Shown here one piece after another: positions 53,901 through 63,840 of a DNA stretch of 64,000 bases. The number at the start of each line of letters is the position of its first letter. Within the stretch, counting starts at the first letter, position 1. The stretch spans positions 22,610,258 through 22,674,257 of the forward strand of contig OZ024857.1 in assembly GCA_964017155.1 (NCBI GenBank), written 5' to 3'. The stretch comes from Oasisia sp. SBJ-2009 (Eukaryota; Annelida; Polychaeta; Sabellida; Siboglinidae). Both the position numbers and the translations under genes were made by a program. Under the pieces are notes generated by a model. The model was not told where the DNA came from. It ran no database searches and worked only from the letters and a program-made list of their open reading frames with translations.

Positions 53901-55264
53901 CGCTCCGAGGATTGTATTCGTCCCTGGTTCGCCGCTCTCATCGTCATGGTGACCGGTATGAGGTCGTCTTCATTGAGCCCCATCCTCTCGACCACTTGTA
54001 TGCCCATTAGGCAGCTCTGGCATCCTGTATCTGCCATCGCGGGGAGTTCAGCGGCGCTTACTCGCTTCCTTAGTGTGAAACCGAGGGCATGGTAATCTTC
54101 CTCGAATGCTCTGACGTAGACCCGGACGTACGGCTGCGGGGCGGATGTGCGTTTATGCCACCTGTCACAAAGGTTATCATACAAATGGTGGTCTAGAGCG
54201 ATTGCGTTGACGTTGGCAACCGGTCCGTTTACCATCGTGCCCAGTTCGAAGGCCGCTGCCTGTTCGTCACTTGTCTCGGTGGTCTCAGTCGGCCGGCGGG
54301 CGTATGCCATGCCGAGGCAAGCGCGTTCTATGTGGTTCACGTTCTTGCATTTACCACATCGCTTGCCGTACGCTGGACATTGGCTCCTCCGTGTGCTCCA
54401 CGGCGGGTTCCTACCGTGGCCCCTCTCTGCGCAGAACCGACACAGTGCCGTGGGGTCGAACGTATATCCGGGCTTCGGATCAGGTCTCGGCTTAGTCGTC
54501 GCCGCGCCCCTGGTTCGCACTTCCCGTTGCTTGTTGCGGCGGTACATGCTACTTGCCGCGCTCACACTCGGGGTATCCAGCAGGCGCGATGCCGATCGTT
54601 TGCCTGACTCACGCGCCTCGATGAATTTAATCATCTCCTCGATCTTCATCTTTTGGTTCTGGTCGCTTATCAAATCCAATTGAATCTCGTCGTCCACGAT
54701 ACCGCGAGCAAGTACGTCGCGCAATATTTCGCCCGCGAAGTCGCACCCGGCTTTGGTGCACTTGATTCTGTAATCACAGGTGTCAGCTTGACCCTTGATT
54801 CGGGTGTAGAATGATCGAATTTGTTCCTCGCGTCCCTGGTGCATGTCATGTAATGCATACCGTGCCACCATGATGTTCTCACTGCGCACTGCGAGTGCCT
54901 TTATCGCCGCTAACACGTTTACCTCGGTGCCTCCAACCATGGAACCTCCGTTTGAACGAGTAAGGTCCCGTCTCAATTCGTCATCACAACACTCCAATAG
55001 CTGAACAACGATGTCGTCCCCTCGGAGGTGTGTGCCGTCTCGATATTCGCCCCATCTAGTTTCAAAGTATGCCCAGGTTTCTGGCGTACCAGCTAACGAT
55101 ACGGTAGGGCGTTTGAGCTTTTCCATTTTCCCACCTGGTGTCGCCGCGGCATGAATCGAGTGTGTCAACCCATGAATCTTTAGGAGCTCAACTACTATTG
55201 CGGCGTCGTCGTTCCGTGATACGTGGTCACATCCTGGGAATGGACACGTAACCTCAATCACCAT
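53861..55264 (-). CDS. gag: gag and protease part of the gypsy-type element
   Basis: The chosen Met is at 55264 (MVIEVTCPFPGCDHV), the first one after the LTR; an upstream Met at 55369 lies inside the LTR. It carries a C2H2-like start, a gag core (TWAYFETRWGEYRDG) and two zinc-knuckle-like motifs near 54,442-54,310. The first has wide spacing (CRFCAERGH...C); the second is canonical (CGKCKNVNHIERAC). The protease active site ADTGCQSC is near 54,036-54,001. In this family gag packages RNA and the protease matures the polyprotein. The frame ends at 53861, with the homologous sequence passing to another frame near 53,910-53,920. Confidence 0.85.
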   Translation of the reverse strand: MVIEVTCPFPGCDHVSRNDDAAIVVELLKIHGLTHSIHAAATPGGKMEKLKRPTVSLAGTPETWAYFETRWGEYRDGTHLRGDDIVVQLLECCDDELRRDLTRSNGGSMVGGTEVNVLAAIKALAVRSENIMVARYALHDMHQGREEQIRSFYTRIKGQADTCDYRIKCTKAGCDFAGEILRDVLARGIVDDEIQLDLISDQNQKMKIEEMIKFIEARESGKRSASRLLDTPSVSAASSMYRRNKQREVRTRGAATTKPRPDPKPGYTFDPTALCRFCAERGHGRNPPWSTRRSQCPAYGKRCGKCKNVNHIERACLGMAYARRPTETTETSDEQAAAFELGTMVNGPVANVNAIALDHHLYDNLCDRWHKRTSAPQPYVRVYVRAFEEDYHALGFTLRKRVSAAELPAMADTGCQSCLMGIQVVERMGLNEDDLIPVTMTMRAANQGRIQSSERWWCDSRVPTAGP

Positions 55265-55345
55265 GTTTGTAGTTAAATGGCAGAGTTCGTAGGGTTTCAA
55301 TGACAATGTTACCAATGACGGCAATGTGTGCCAGCGCAAATTTGT

Positions 55346-55507
55346 CGAAGTTCCTTTGCATTTAATCACGTTTAATAATCAGTCTGACCAAATGGTACAA
55401 TAATCAAACAACTAGAAACAAGCTCTTTCTGGCATGGTGGCTTCCGTTTGTAGGGAGCGTCTCTTGTAGACTTGTCACTAGAACACGGGAGTGTTCATTA
55501 TTTCCTA
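55346..55507 (-). repeat. Upstream (5') LTR of the gypsy-type element
   Basis: 162 bp, 161 of 162 identical to the other copy. On the minus strand transcription would start here. Near identity suggests a recent insertion or gene conversion. Confidence 0.9.
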
Positions 55508-55672
55508 CTTATACGATTTAGCTGCTTTGGCTGCCAGTGAAATGAATAAACTTTATTTATTTACCCCGGCAAACGACGACTGATTCTTGCTTTCTCCATG
55601 CTGCAAATGTGTCCACTTGGTAACTCTGAGACAGGAACAAAGTAAGAACGGGTCCCTACTAATGTTTCTGCG
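55508..55672. other. Flank between the LTR element and the CGAC array
   Basis: Contains AATGAATAAACTTTATTTATTTA, a poly(A)-signal-like stretch on both strands. No gene seen. Confidence 0.4.
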
Positions 55673-55851
55673 ACCGACCGACCGACCGACCGACCGACCG
55701 ACCGACCGACCGACCGACCGACCGACCGACCGACCGACCGACCGACCGACCGACCGACCGACCGACCGACCGACCGACCGACCGACCGACCGACCGACCG
55801 ACCGACCGACCGACCGACCGACCGACCGACCGACCGACCGACCGACCGACG
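55673..55851 (+). repeat. (CGAC)n tetranucleotide array, about 45 units
   Basis: A perfect CGAC/GACC array, followed by a G9-10 run (about 55,871-55,880) and (GGGA)n at about 55,900-55,937. Open in all frames; the Arg-Ser-Val-Gly and Pro-Thr-Asp frames are artefacts. Confidence 0.95.
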
Positions 55852-56310
55852 CACGGACTGACACATGTAAGGGGGGGGGGATGAAGGAATTAGGGAGTAA
55901 GGAGGGAGGGAGGGAGGGAGGGAGGGAGGGAGGGAGGGTGAGATAGATAGAGAGAAAGAGAGTGTGTGTGTCTTGTCACGATGCACTAAGACTGTTTTTA
56001 TTGTAACTGAGGTCCTGTATCACAAAGCAACAAATCGCGCATTCACAAACGGTCGTAGTTTAAATGCGTTCTTACATAAACAAGGCAGCTGTACTGCATG
56101 AGCGTTGACATACTGTTCAGACATAACAACAGTGAAATCGTGATTTATGTAGCAATTGCATTGCAATTGCATTTTATAAAGACCTGATGTGTTTGAGATT
56201 ATAGGGTGTACAAATGTATTCAAGACGTGAAGAATTTCGCCTGCGAACGAGTGACGTGTTTGAGGCATTCGAGTTCGCTGCGCATGCGTCGTTACGGCTG
56301 CTAGCGATAA

Positions 56311-56317
56311 TATAAAT
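56311..56317 (+). promoter_or_regulatory. Possible TATA box
   Basis: TATAAAT lies 265 bp upstream of the signal-peptide ATG at 56582. If it is used, transcription would start near 56,340, at the edge of the minisatellite. Confidence 0.35.
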
Positions 56318-56352
56318 GTCTGTAGTCGAGATATCGTCAGACACCAAACTGG

Positions 56353-56569
56353 GAGACTTGGAAGACTTGGAAGACTTGGAAGACTTGGAAGACTTGGAAG
56401 ATTTGGAAGACTTGGAAGACTTGGAAGACTTGGAAGACTTGGAAGACTTGGTAGACTTGGAAGACTTGGAAGACTTGGAAGACTTGGAAGACTTGGAAGA
56501 CTTGGTAGACTTGGAAGACTTGGAAGACTTGGAAGACTTGGAAAACTTGGAAGACTTGGAAGACTTGCT
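56353..56569 (+). repeat. 9-bp minisatellite GACTTGGAA, about 24 units
   Basis: Head-to-tail GACTTGGAA units with four variants (GATTTGGAA, two GACTTGGTA and GAAAACTTGG region). Because the unit is a multiple of three, all frames are open. The plus frame reads (LED)n from an ATG at 56314-56318 and ends at TGA 56583-56585, overlapping the next ATG as ATGA. Confidence 0.93.
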
Positions 56570-56581
56570 CACAGGAGAACC

Positions 56582-56650
56582 ATGAAGCGACTCGCGTGTT
56601 TGGCGTTGTTAGGTCTGCTGCTGGTGCAAGTGGCCCCGACTGTCGAGTCA
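56582..56650 (+). CDS. First exon of a putative small secreted protein
   Basis: The ATG has A at -3 (GAACCATGA). It encodes MKRLACLALLGLLLVQVAPT, then VES, a textbook signal peptide with a basic start, a hydrophobic core and a plausible cut after the small/polar end. The donor TCAA|GTAGGT lies at 56651. A TATA box and the minisatellite lie upstream. A possible second exon begins at 57498 after CTCTGCAG but cannot be confirmed. The mature product is unknown. Confidence 0.5.
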
Positions 56651-57553
56651 AGTAGGTCAACTCATCAATGGTTAACTGTTAGTTATTATTAAGAATAATT
56701 ATTTAAAAACCTTATTGTAACCCAACACATTTATGGAAGTAAAGTGTAACAAACACAGGTTTTATCGCGGAATATATGAAATAAAACTAAAATCTACACG
56801 GGTAATGTTAATGGCAACGTGTTTTCGTGGTGTGTCCTTTTTACTGTATTAGTATTGATATCATAATTTTGGGATTGATAAATATATTTAATAGACTTTT
56901 CAAGCAGTTCCTTGGAGATGTGCTTATGACACAATATTTTGTTCAAACGTTACATTTGATGCACACACTCATACACAAATGCACGCGCGTTTGTGTGTGA
57001 GTGTACGTGTGTATTTGTTTGTGTATAATTTATGTGTGTGCGTGTGCGTGTGATAGTGTGTGTGTGAGGGTGTGTGAGAGGGTGTGTGTTTAAATGTGTG
57101 GGCGTGTGAGTGTATGAGCGTGAGTGAGCGAGTTTGTGTATGAGTATACTGTTTAGTTGACACCGTTTCTGCACCACACACATACAATTGTTCTATCTCC
57201 TAGACATGGCACTATACTCTTCAGGTACCTATGTCGTATTGTCTTTGTTTTAAATTTACCACCATACGAAAGATTCGAACGACTTCGCTGTTTAACCATA
57301 CGAAGGAATCTAGGTTGATTTAATGTTCTCCCGGTGTAAGCCAGCGAAAAGTATTACTTCGTAATCCCTATTCTCGCGTGATATACATGGTGCACGTCTA
57401 GACGTTTGGGACAGTCTTCACCACGCTCTAGCCTCTCCCATAATGTCATAATGTCGTGATGTCACTGTACACGTAATGCGCTGTGATTTCTCTGCAGGAC
57501 CCTTGTGTGGACGGATGTTTAGATCAGCTTTGTGCAATAGTAGGGGAAGTAGG

Positions 57554-57557
<4 letters not shown>
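56651..57557 (+). other. Putative intron and flank of the secreted-protein gene
   Basis: It holds a degenerate TG-rich block (about 56,980-57,150). At 57,498-57,550 there is an acceptor-like CTCTGCAG followed by an open, Cys-containing stretch that runs into (TA)n at 57,558-57,627. No confident exon. Confidence 0.35.

Positions 57558-57627
<70 letters not shown>
57558..57627. repeat. (TA)n array
   Basis: About 35 AT/TA units without a visible interruption. Confidence 0.95.
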
Positions 57628-57633
<6 letters not shown>

Positions 57634-57640
57634 CATATAT

Positions 57641-57752
57641 TAGTGCTGGTTCTCTATTCGATATATCAAAGTATCGCGATACTTGCGAATGATCGATACC
57701 GATATTTAGTGGTATCGCGATACTTCGATATTTTTTGTATCGAACTAGCCTC
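57641..57752. mobile_element. Short inverted-repeat element with GTATCGCGATAC palindromes
   Basis: The ends GCTGGTTCTCTATTCGATAT and (inverted) GCTAGTTCGATACAAAAAATAT surround two copies of the perfect palindrome GTATCGCGATAC (57,671-57,682 and 57,712-57,723). It is a MITE-like element of about 110 bp beside the TA array. Confidence 0.55.
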
Positions 57753-58265
57753 TGTTACCCAGGCTCCGTGAGGTGGCAGCACTTTTAAGCCCCTCAACTC
57801 CAAGTGGGGAAGAATGGGTCTGCATTTTCGACGGCCTTACCCCAGATTAGGGTAGAGAAGCTGATTGGCTCTCAGACAAACTATGAATTAAAAAATTAAA
57901 ATAACGATATACTTTTACAAGATAATGATATCATATGAAAACTATTCAACATTGAACTTATATTAACACAAAAGTAAGCAAAAATTAAAATTTACAGTTG
58001 TTTATAAAATAAGAATTACGGCAGGATTAACCAGTATCCGTGAAGTGGCCGCATTGTCTAGCCCCACACGGATAGCATACACATTAAATAAGGACACCTT
58101 TTTTTAATCAAATAATGCTGTATTATTAAAACTATTCAAAATTATTAAACTTATATTAACACAAAATAAATATAAATACAAATTTGCAGTTGTTTATAAA
58201 AGATAAATTACGGCACGATTAACCTGTGTCCGTGAGGTGGCAGCATTGTATAGATCATGCGGATA
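57753..58265 (+). repeat. Dispersed repeat family R, direct copies
   Basis: Three occurrences of a core close to TTAACCAGTATCCGTGAGGTGGCAGC (57,755; 58,027; 58,219). The first is followed by AAGCCCCTCAACTCCA, and all lie in AT-rich arms with AACTATTCAA and TATTAACACAAA. The same sequence returns inverted at 60,985-61,322. Confidence 0.7.
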
Positions 58266-58555
58266 AACCACTGATCTATACACAACTGGATAGCGCTTTG
58301 GACTTCGCTGCCTGCCGAGAAATGGAGCCAGCCAGCCGGCGGAATCCGCCATTAAATCAATCCCAAAACAAACGCTCAGTGGACCTTTTCAATGTTAAAT
58401 GGCTCAACTTCAGCTACCAATTTCTTAATATTAGGCTAGTATTATTTGTGTCTAACATTTTTTATAGTACTATTAATTATTCATAATGGCAAATATGATG
58501 TTTAGAATCAAACCAGTTACGCTAAACATGTATTATTATTTTATTAAAGTGAAGA

Positions 58556-58806
58556 GAGGTGCAGCAGGATTTGGACCAAACACCTGTTCCAAAATGGGGT
58601 GCGAGGTTGTCACCGCTGTGTGGCGGTAACAATGGAAACCCGACTTTGGGGATCGAGCCAGAATTTATTTGTATAAAACATATTACCACTGATCTCTGTA
58701 TAATAGATCATTGCCTTAACTCAAATCCAAAACCCTAGCCCAAACTCACACCCACACCCCCATTTTGGAATAGTGGTTTGGGTCCAAACATGATCCCAGC
58801 AGCCGC
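58556..58806. mobile_element. Hairpin element
   Basis: GCAGCAGGATTTGGACCAAA and TTCCAAAATGGGG (58,563-58,600) are matched inverted by CCCCATTTTGGAA and TTTGGGTCCAAACATGATCC, then CAGCAGC (58,758-58,805). It is about 250 bp, without an ORF. Confidence 0.55.
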
Positions 58807-59308
58807 CTGTTGTTGGCCTTGTTATTATGTCCGTGTTATTATGCTGTAGACAGTGTAGTATAACCTACGCAATCATCAGCTTAACATACTTTTGCTAAGT
58901 TGCACAACTTCCATCTTATCTGACAAACGTATAACGCTAGCACAAACATAATGTCAAGTTAAAAACCCTACTATACTGCCGATTTTTCCGTTGACTTCTG
59001 TAGCATAGTGGCCTCACACCTGAGCCGTCAGGACAGGCTCTAACTGCAAGACAATTAATATATTCAGTATTACATGACTGTGTTCTGTGAAAGCTATTAT
59101 TCACTACGTTAACCAGTGTGGAAATAATTATTTGGAACACACACAGCAACATCAAGTTATGAAAACAAATCAAAAGCAAAATCTCTAGCTACGGAAGCCA
59201 TGTAGCTTGTGTTGGTCAATATCTTCCCTTGGCACAATCCAACATGAATCCTCTTGTTAAAAAGAGCCTAGAAAATTCAAAGCCTAATCTCCAACTCACA
59301 ATACCAAC

Positions 59309-59402
59309 CTTTGGGATCTCTTCAAACATTGTGTCCAGGAAATCATGAACCAATTCATTCCCTTCAAATATTATTCTATTTTCACTTCCCTGTATTAATA
59401 AC
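59309..59402 (-). CDS. Unrecognised candidate exon
   Basis: The acceptor GTGTTTAG precedes GTTATTAATACAG, and the donor AAAG|GTTGGT is at 59308. The 94 nt (phase 2 to 0) encode LLIQGSENRIIFEGNELVHD, then FLDTMFEEIPK. The composition and splice signals look like a real exon, but I do not recognise the family. Its phase does not match the exon at 60420-60505, so an exon between them would be missing. Confidence 0.4.
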
Positions 59403-59429
59403 CTAAACACAAAACAATTATAAACAAAA

Positions 59430-59790
59430 ACATCGGTTGTACAACAAAGCTAAGACATCCAAAATTCAAGCTGATTGTACACTATTTATGAAATTCTGTA
59501 AAGCTACCCAAAAGAAGATTCAGTTCCAATACTGGAAATATCGTGCACATATAATCATACTGAAACAAGACAAAGAACAAATGATTTGGCACTACATAAA
59601 AGCAACCAATAAAGACTAAAAGGAAGCAATAAAGACACAATTGGAATCTCCCCACTAAAAGACTTCATACAGATAGAAAATCCAATGCAGACATTGTTTC
59701 ACATAAATTCCAACCTGTGTTCAGCAATGAAAACCTGACTAAACATGGAAACCTGACTAAACTCCCCCCGCTCTCCAACAAAAACCGATC
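59430..59790 (+). pseudogene. LINE fragment, region between endonuclease and RT
   Basis: MYNKAKTSKIQADCTLFMKF, KATQKKIQFQYWKYRAH, DKEQMIWHYIKATNKD, then in another frame SKADIV-like and HKFQPVFSNENLTK. This matches the usual linker pattern of CR1-like LINEs (YNKAKR, YWKY, FWxYIKSK, FxSVFT). It is degenerate. Confidence 0.6.
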
Positions 59791-60419
59791 CCCACAATCC
59801 AAATTAGAGTGACATAGCCTTATAGGTGTTGAGAAATCACTGACAGTTAACAGTAAGTAAAGCCCAAATTCCGTGCCATCACTCGAAATAGTAACGCGGT
59901 GGCGATAATAAATATTAAATAATGACACGAATGAGCAAATATAATATGATTACCATACCTGGCATAAAAGAGTGACCTCTACATAGCAAGTTGACAAGTG
60001 AGCGTTCAGCTTTATTGAAAATCCAACCCATATTATTATTCCGTATATTCCGCTCTGTTACGTTATTTGTAGATGTCGTTTTTTTAAACACGCCACACTC
60101 CCCACAAGCACAGGGACCGTTGCGTAACGGGGTAATTTAGTATTTCCTGTAATATTAAGTTATTTCTTTGAAAATGTATGTTCACAAATTGCATTTTTCA
60201 TCTTCGTTAGTCAAGAGTGTTTGTATTTTCCAAATGTACCAGTTTTGCGCATTCTATTTTATTCATTACGGTCATTACAGATGATATTATTAAGTGTTAG
60301 ACTCGCGAGCGCGTTTGACTTGCGGGTCATTGACTATGTAAACACATCTTCGAATAGTCATAGTGACACTTCACTGACAGGTTAGCGAACATAATGTAAC
60401 AGCAAATTTTAACACGTAC

Positions 60420-60505
60420 CTTCCAAATTGTGGACGTATGAGTCCCAGAAAAACTTGTACCCCTTGCTGATGGCCTTCTTGTTGGTCTTTGTTAATGCGT
60501 CAATG
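60420..60505 (-). CDS. Unrecognised candidate exon
   Basis: The acceptor TATCTAG precedes CATTGACGC, and the donor GAAG|GTACGT is at 60419. The 86 nt (phase 2 to 1) encode IDALTKTNKKAISKGYKFFW, then DSYVHNLE. It looks like conserved protein but I do not recognise it. It lies between inverted copies of repeat family R, so it may belong to a host gene or be a captured fragment. Confidence 0.4.
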
Positions 60506-60575
60506 CTAGATAAAAATAAAAACCTTCAAAAGCAGCGGACCTAGCGAGAACTAACCCTTTCGTTATGGGGATTGT

Positions 60576-61322
60576 TTAAAAAATAGGAATTACGGCATGA
60601 TTAACCAGTATCCGTGAAATGGCAGCATTTGTTTAGCCCCACACGGATAATATTCAAAATCAGCAAAGTCACCAGACAGTCAATCGAAGGAACGGTGGTT
60701 CAATCCCACCTGCCGCCGTTTCGAAACTTAGGCAATTTTGTTCACCTCACATTGCCTGTGTCTTTCGGAAGACACTAAATAAAAGCCGGTAATCCCTTCT
60801 ATCTGGTGTATATGCCGGGGGAAGTAAACTATCCTACACAGGGAGTACATGTGTAACCTGTAGTGGACTCACTCATTCTAGAGAAGGACAACTCTGAAAA
60901 CCAAGCTCGACAATGCTCTAGTTACAAACATGTGGTTAACATAGAGTGATGAGCTAACCATAAGAAGAAGTCGACTTTGCCGGCTTTTGAATATTATCCG
61001 TGTGGGCTCAATAATGCTGCCACCTCACGGATACTGGTTAATCCTGCCGTGATTCCTATTTTATAAACAACCGAATATTTTTATTTTTAATAATATTTGT
61101 GTTAATATCTGTTTAATTTTGAACAGTTTATATAATACAACGTTATCTGATAAAAAGCTATCTTTATTTAATTTGTTATTTCAAATTTGGCATGATAACC
61201 AACCGGCGTCTCGACCCTAATCTCGGGTAATGCCTCCCGGTTGGTATCATCGGCAGCCCATTAATTCCCCAGGTGGAGTTGAGGGGCTGAAAAGCGTTGC
61301 CACCTCGTGGAGTCTGTTTAAT
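60576..61322. mobile_element. Repeat family R inverted pair with a SINE in the middle
   Basis: The left arm at 60,576-60,667 (GGAATTACGGCATGATTAACC, ACACGGATAATATTC) is inverted at 60,975-61,075. The right side continues as the longer arm shared with 57,753-58,090, ending near 61,322. SINE sequence 60,668-60,969 occupies the centre, so the SINE probably jumped into a palindromic element. Confidence 0.68.
60668..60969 (+). mobile_element. tRNA-derived SINE, second long copy
   Basis: It starts within the tRNA-like head (CAGTCAATCG, then B box GGTTCAATCCC after a small insertion). It follows the copy at 31,948 through the whole body to GAGCTAACCATAAGAAGA. Several substitutions and small indels separate the two copies. 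Confidence 0.78.
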
Positions 61323-61706
61323 CGAGACTACATACCCACCTACCACATGCCGCACTTTTCAGAACCAACATTTACGAGACCGTCTAGTACAGGTGGCATG
61401 TCGCCCCTCACCTTTTTGATGTCATAGTGTAGTATTGAGTTGTACTGTCTATATATTTTAATTTTACTTGTCTGTTATGTACACAACTGTGTGTAAAACA
61501 TTTAAATGCTAGACATGTACACTGTGGGTATGCCTGATGTGCATACAATTTTTTTGCATTAAATTATGCCCATTTCCAACCTGTTATATATGTATTCACT
61601 GTTCTTTATTGCAACATCAAAAACGAGCTACGGCCACTATGTAGTACCATGATCTATCCCCACAAGACATGACTAAACATAAACAATCTGCTAATATTTA
61701 AAATTA

Positions 61707-61757
<51 letters not shown>

Positions 61758-61760
61758 ATA

Positions 61761-61821
<61 letters not shown>

Positions 61822-62289
61822 CTAATTTTAAATATTAGCAGATTGTTTTCATGCCAATAAACTATATTTAAACATTTCAAAAAACGGTAATAGAAGTTTC
61901 ACTACTAATGATATCAAATCAAATAATTCAGCGAACAAAATGTATACAATTTCTAGGCCTTCATATAGACGACACTTAATTGGCTAGAACATAATCAATA
62001 AAGTTAACAGCTACCTTTCATTAGCTGCACCTAAAACAATTTATTACACTTTAGTGTATACCTACTTGATTTACGTGATACTTTTGTGTGGATCTACATA
62101 CAAAACCTATATCGAAACATTATTTATAGGGAAAAAATATAGTTAGTTCCATTTTTAAAACAAACTACAGGGAACATTCACAACCCCTCTTTTTTCGCTT
62201 AAATTTTACAAAATTGCATGCTATTATATAGTTTTCGAGGATGATGGCGACTTGTTTTAATTATTAGTACTTCACATTGAACATTTTAA
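61323..62289. other. Non-coding stretch with an AT foldback
   Basis: Apart from the foldback at 61,681-61,849 I see no gene or element. Confidence 0.6.
61681..61849. mobile_element. AT foldback with TA core
   Basis: AAACAATCTGCTAATATTTA begins a 29-bp arm at 61,681-61,709 that is perfectly inverted at 61,821-61,849. Between the arms lie (TA)n, a short GTGTGT block and more (TA)n. It can fold into a cruciform. Confidence 0.75.
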
Positions 62290-62411
62290 CACATTGGTTA
62301 CAGCCTGAATCGGCTCCGCTGTAACCCTAGAATTGCATTTTATTTTATTGATTCCTAAGATTGTTTATGTTGTATATAATTATAATTCCAAATAAAGATT
62401 GATTGATTGAT
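62290..62411 (+). mobile_element. LINE 3' tail with (TTGA)n
   Basis: CAGCCTGAATCGGCTCCGCTG (a short hairpin) is followed by TTTATGTTGTATATAATTAT, AATAAAGATTGATTGATTGA. Ending in TTGA tandem units after AATAAA is typical of CR1/L2-like LINE tails. Confidence 0.55.
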
Positions 62412-62552
62412 ACCATTGACATTCTTCCAGTCAACTTCATACGTCCGGTGATCACATCTCTACTAAAGAAACCAAACATGGATTCAGACTCGATGAACAA
62501 TTACCGGCCTGTACCAAAACTGGTTTGTTTTGTTTCAGAGTTACTACAGTTC
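62412..62552 (+). pseudogene. RT fragment
   Basis: VITSLLKKPNMDSDSMNNYR, then PVPKLVCFVSELLQ, resembles the RT block ITPLLKKPxLDxxxxxNYRPVSNLxFxSKLLE. It is cut by the GT/GA array at 62,562. Confidence 0.65.
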
Positions 62553-62560
62553 GCCAGCAT

Positions 62561-63140
<580 letters not shown>

Positions 63141-63142
63141 AA

Positions 63143-63232
<90 letters not shown>
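63141..63232. repeat. (TA)n array
   Basis: About 46 TA units without a visible interruption, beside the RT fragment. Confidence 0.96.
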
Positions 63233-63238
<6 letters not shown>

Positions 63239-63340
63239 TCACACGTCAATTGGCAATGATTTACCTTCCATTGACGCATCCTTGTGCAATCGTATTCGGG
63301 TGCATAAAATTTGCGTATTAACGCAGATCGTATATACCAC

Positions 63341-63840
63341 TTACCATTTATGTAGCAGTCCAACAAGACCATTCACGGTACAACTCCCTAGAGTACACCC
63401 GAACAGAGTCCCGACTATTTGGGTTTTATCCTGATTCACATACATCTGCATTAGTGACTCAAAGACGTTAGTCAGAATTGGAGTAAGCGATTTATGTCTA
63501 ATGCTGTTTTCAATTGGCATGTGGTATTTCTCTGCCGATGGAATAATAGTTGCAGACTTCCACAACTTCGGCCGCATAATGTTATTGAACGAGTTGTTGA
63601 GTGTTGCGGTGATCGGTGCGACGAGAAGATGCAAGACGAGTTTTGATAGCCACGGCGAAATACTGCCTGGTCCGTGGCTTTGTCCACTTTGACTTTATTA
63701 AATGTTACCTCTGTGTCAGTGTCGGCAGTGATTTGTTATCTTCATATATTTGGTGAAATAATGCAATCTCTGTAAGGCAAAGAAACCATTCGTGGTGTTC
63801 ACATCGCAAACAGCAAATTTATTGGCAAGCCCCTGCATCT
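63341..63840 (-). pseudogene. RT fragment, second LINE remnant
   Basis: Minus-strand pieces in more than one frame: FNKVKVDKAT; LVAPITATLNNSFNNIMRPK, LWKSATIIPSAEK, SLTPILTNVFESLM; then QIVGTLFGCTLGSCTVNGLV, GLLHKW (the family block QFGxxxGxSTxxAL..LLHxW). It is degenerate. The last 160 bp of the window show nothing further. Confidence 0.72.

Larger units (their letters stand above)
50227..55507 (-). mobile_element. Ty3/gypsy-type LTR retrotransposon, complete structure, broken frames
   Basis: It is bounded by 162-bp direct repeats (50227-50388 and 55346-55507) that differ at one base. On the minus strand the order is LTR, gag with zinc knuckles, protease, RT, RNase H, integrase, LTR. A purine-rich run sits beside the downstream LTR (minus strand near 50,389-50,402), a candidate polypurine tract. 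The segment after the upstream LTR is a candidate primer-binding site (minus strand, just below 55,346). No convincing target duplication was found at the outer flanks. The frames are interrupted twice by shifts and once by a stop. Confidence 0.92.

Noticed and set aside
55561..55986. Frames of repeated SVGR and PTDR residues
   Set aside because: Direct products of the CGAC tetranucleotide array.
57498..57552. Possible second exon of the secreted peptide, reading PLCGRMFRSALC in the phase-1 frame, faintly like an insulin/relaxin B chain
   Set aside because: The two Cys are spaced CX8C, not the CX11C of insulin-family B chains. The stretch runs into a TA array and no A-chain motif is visible.
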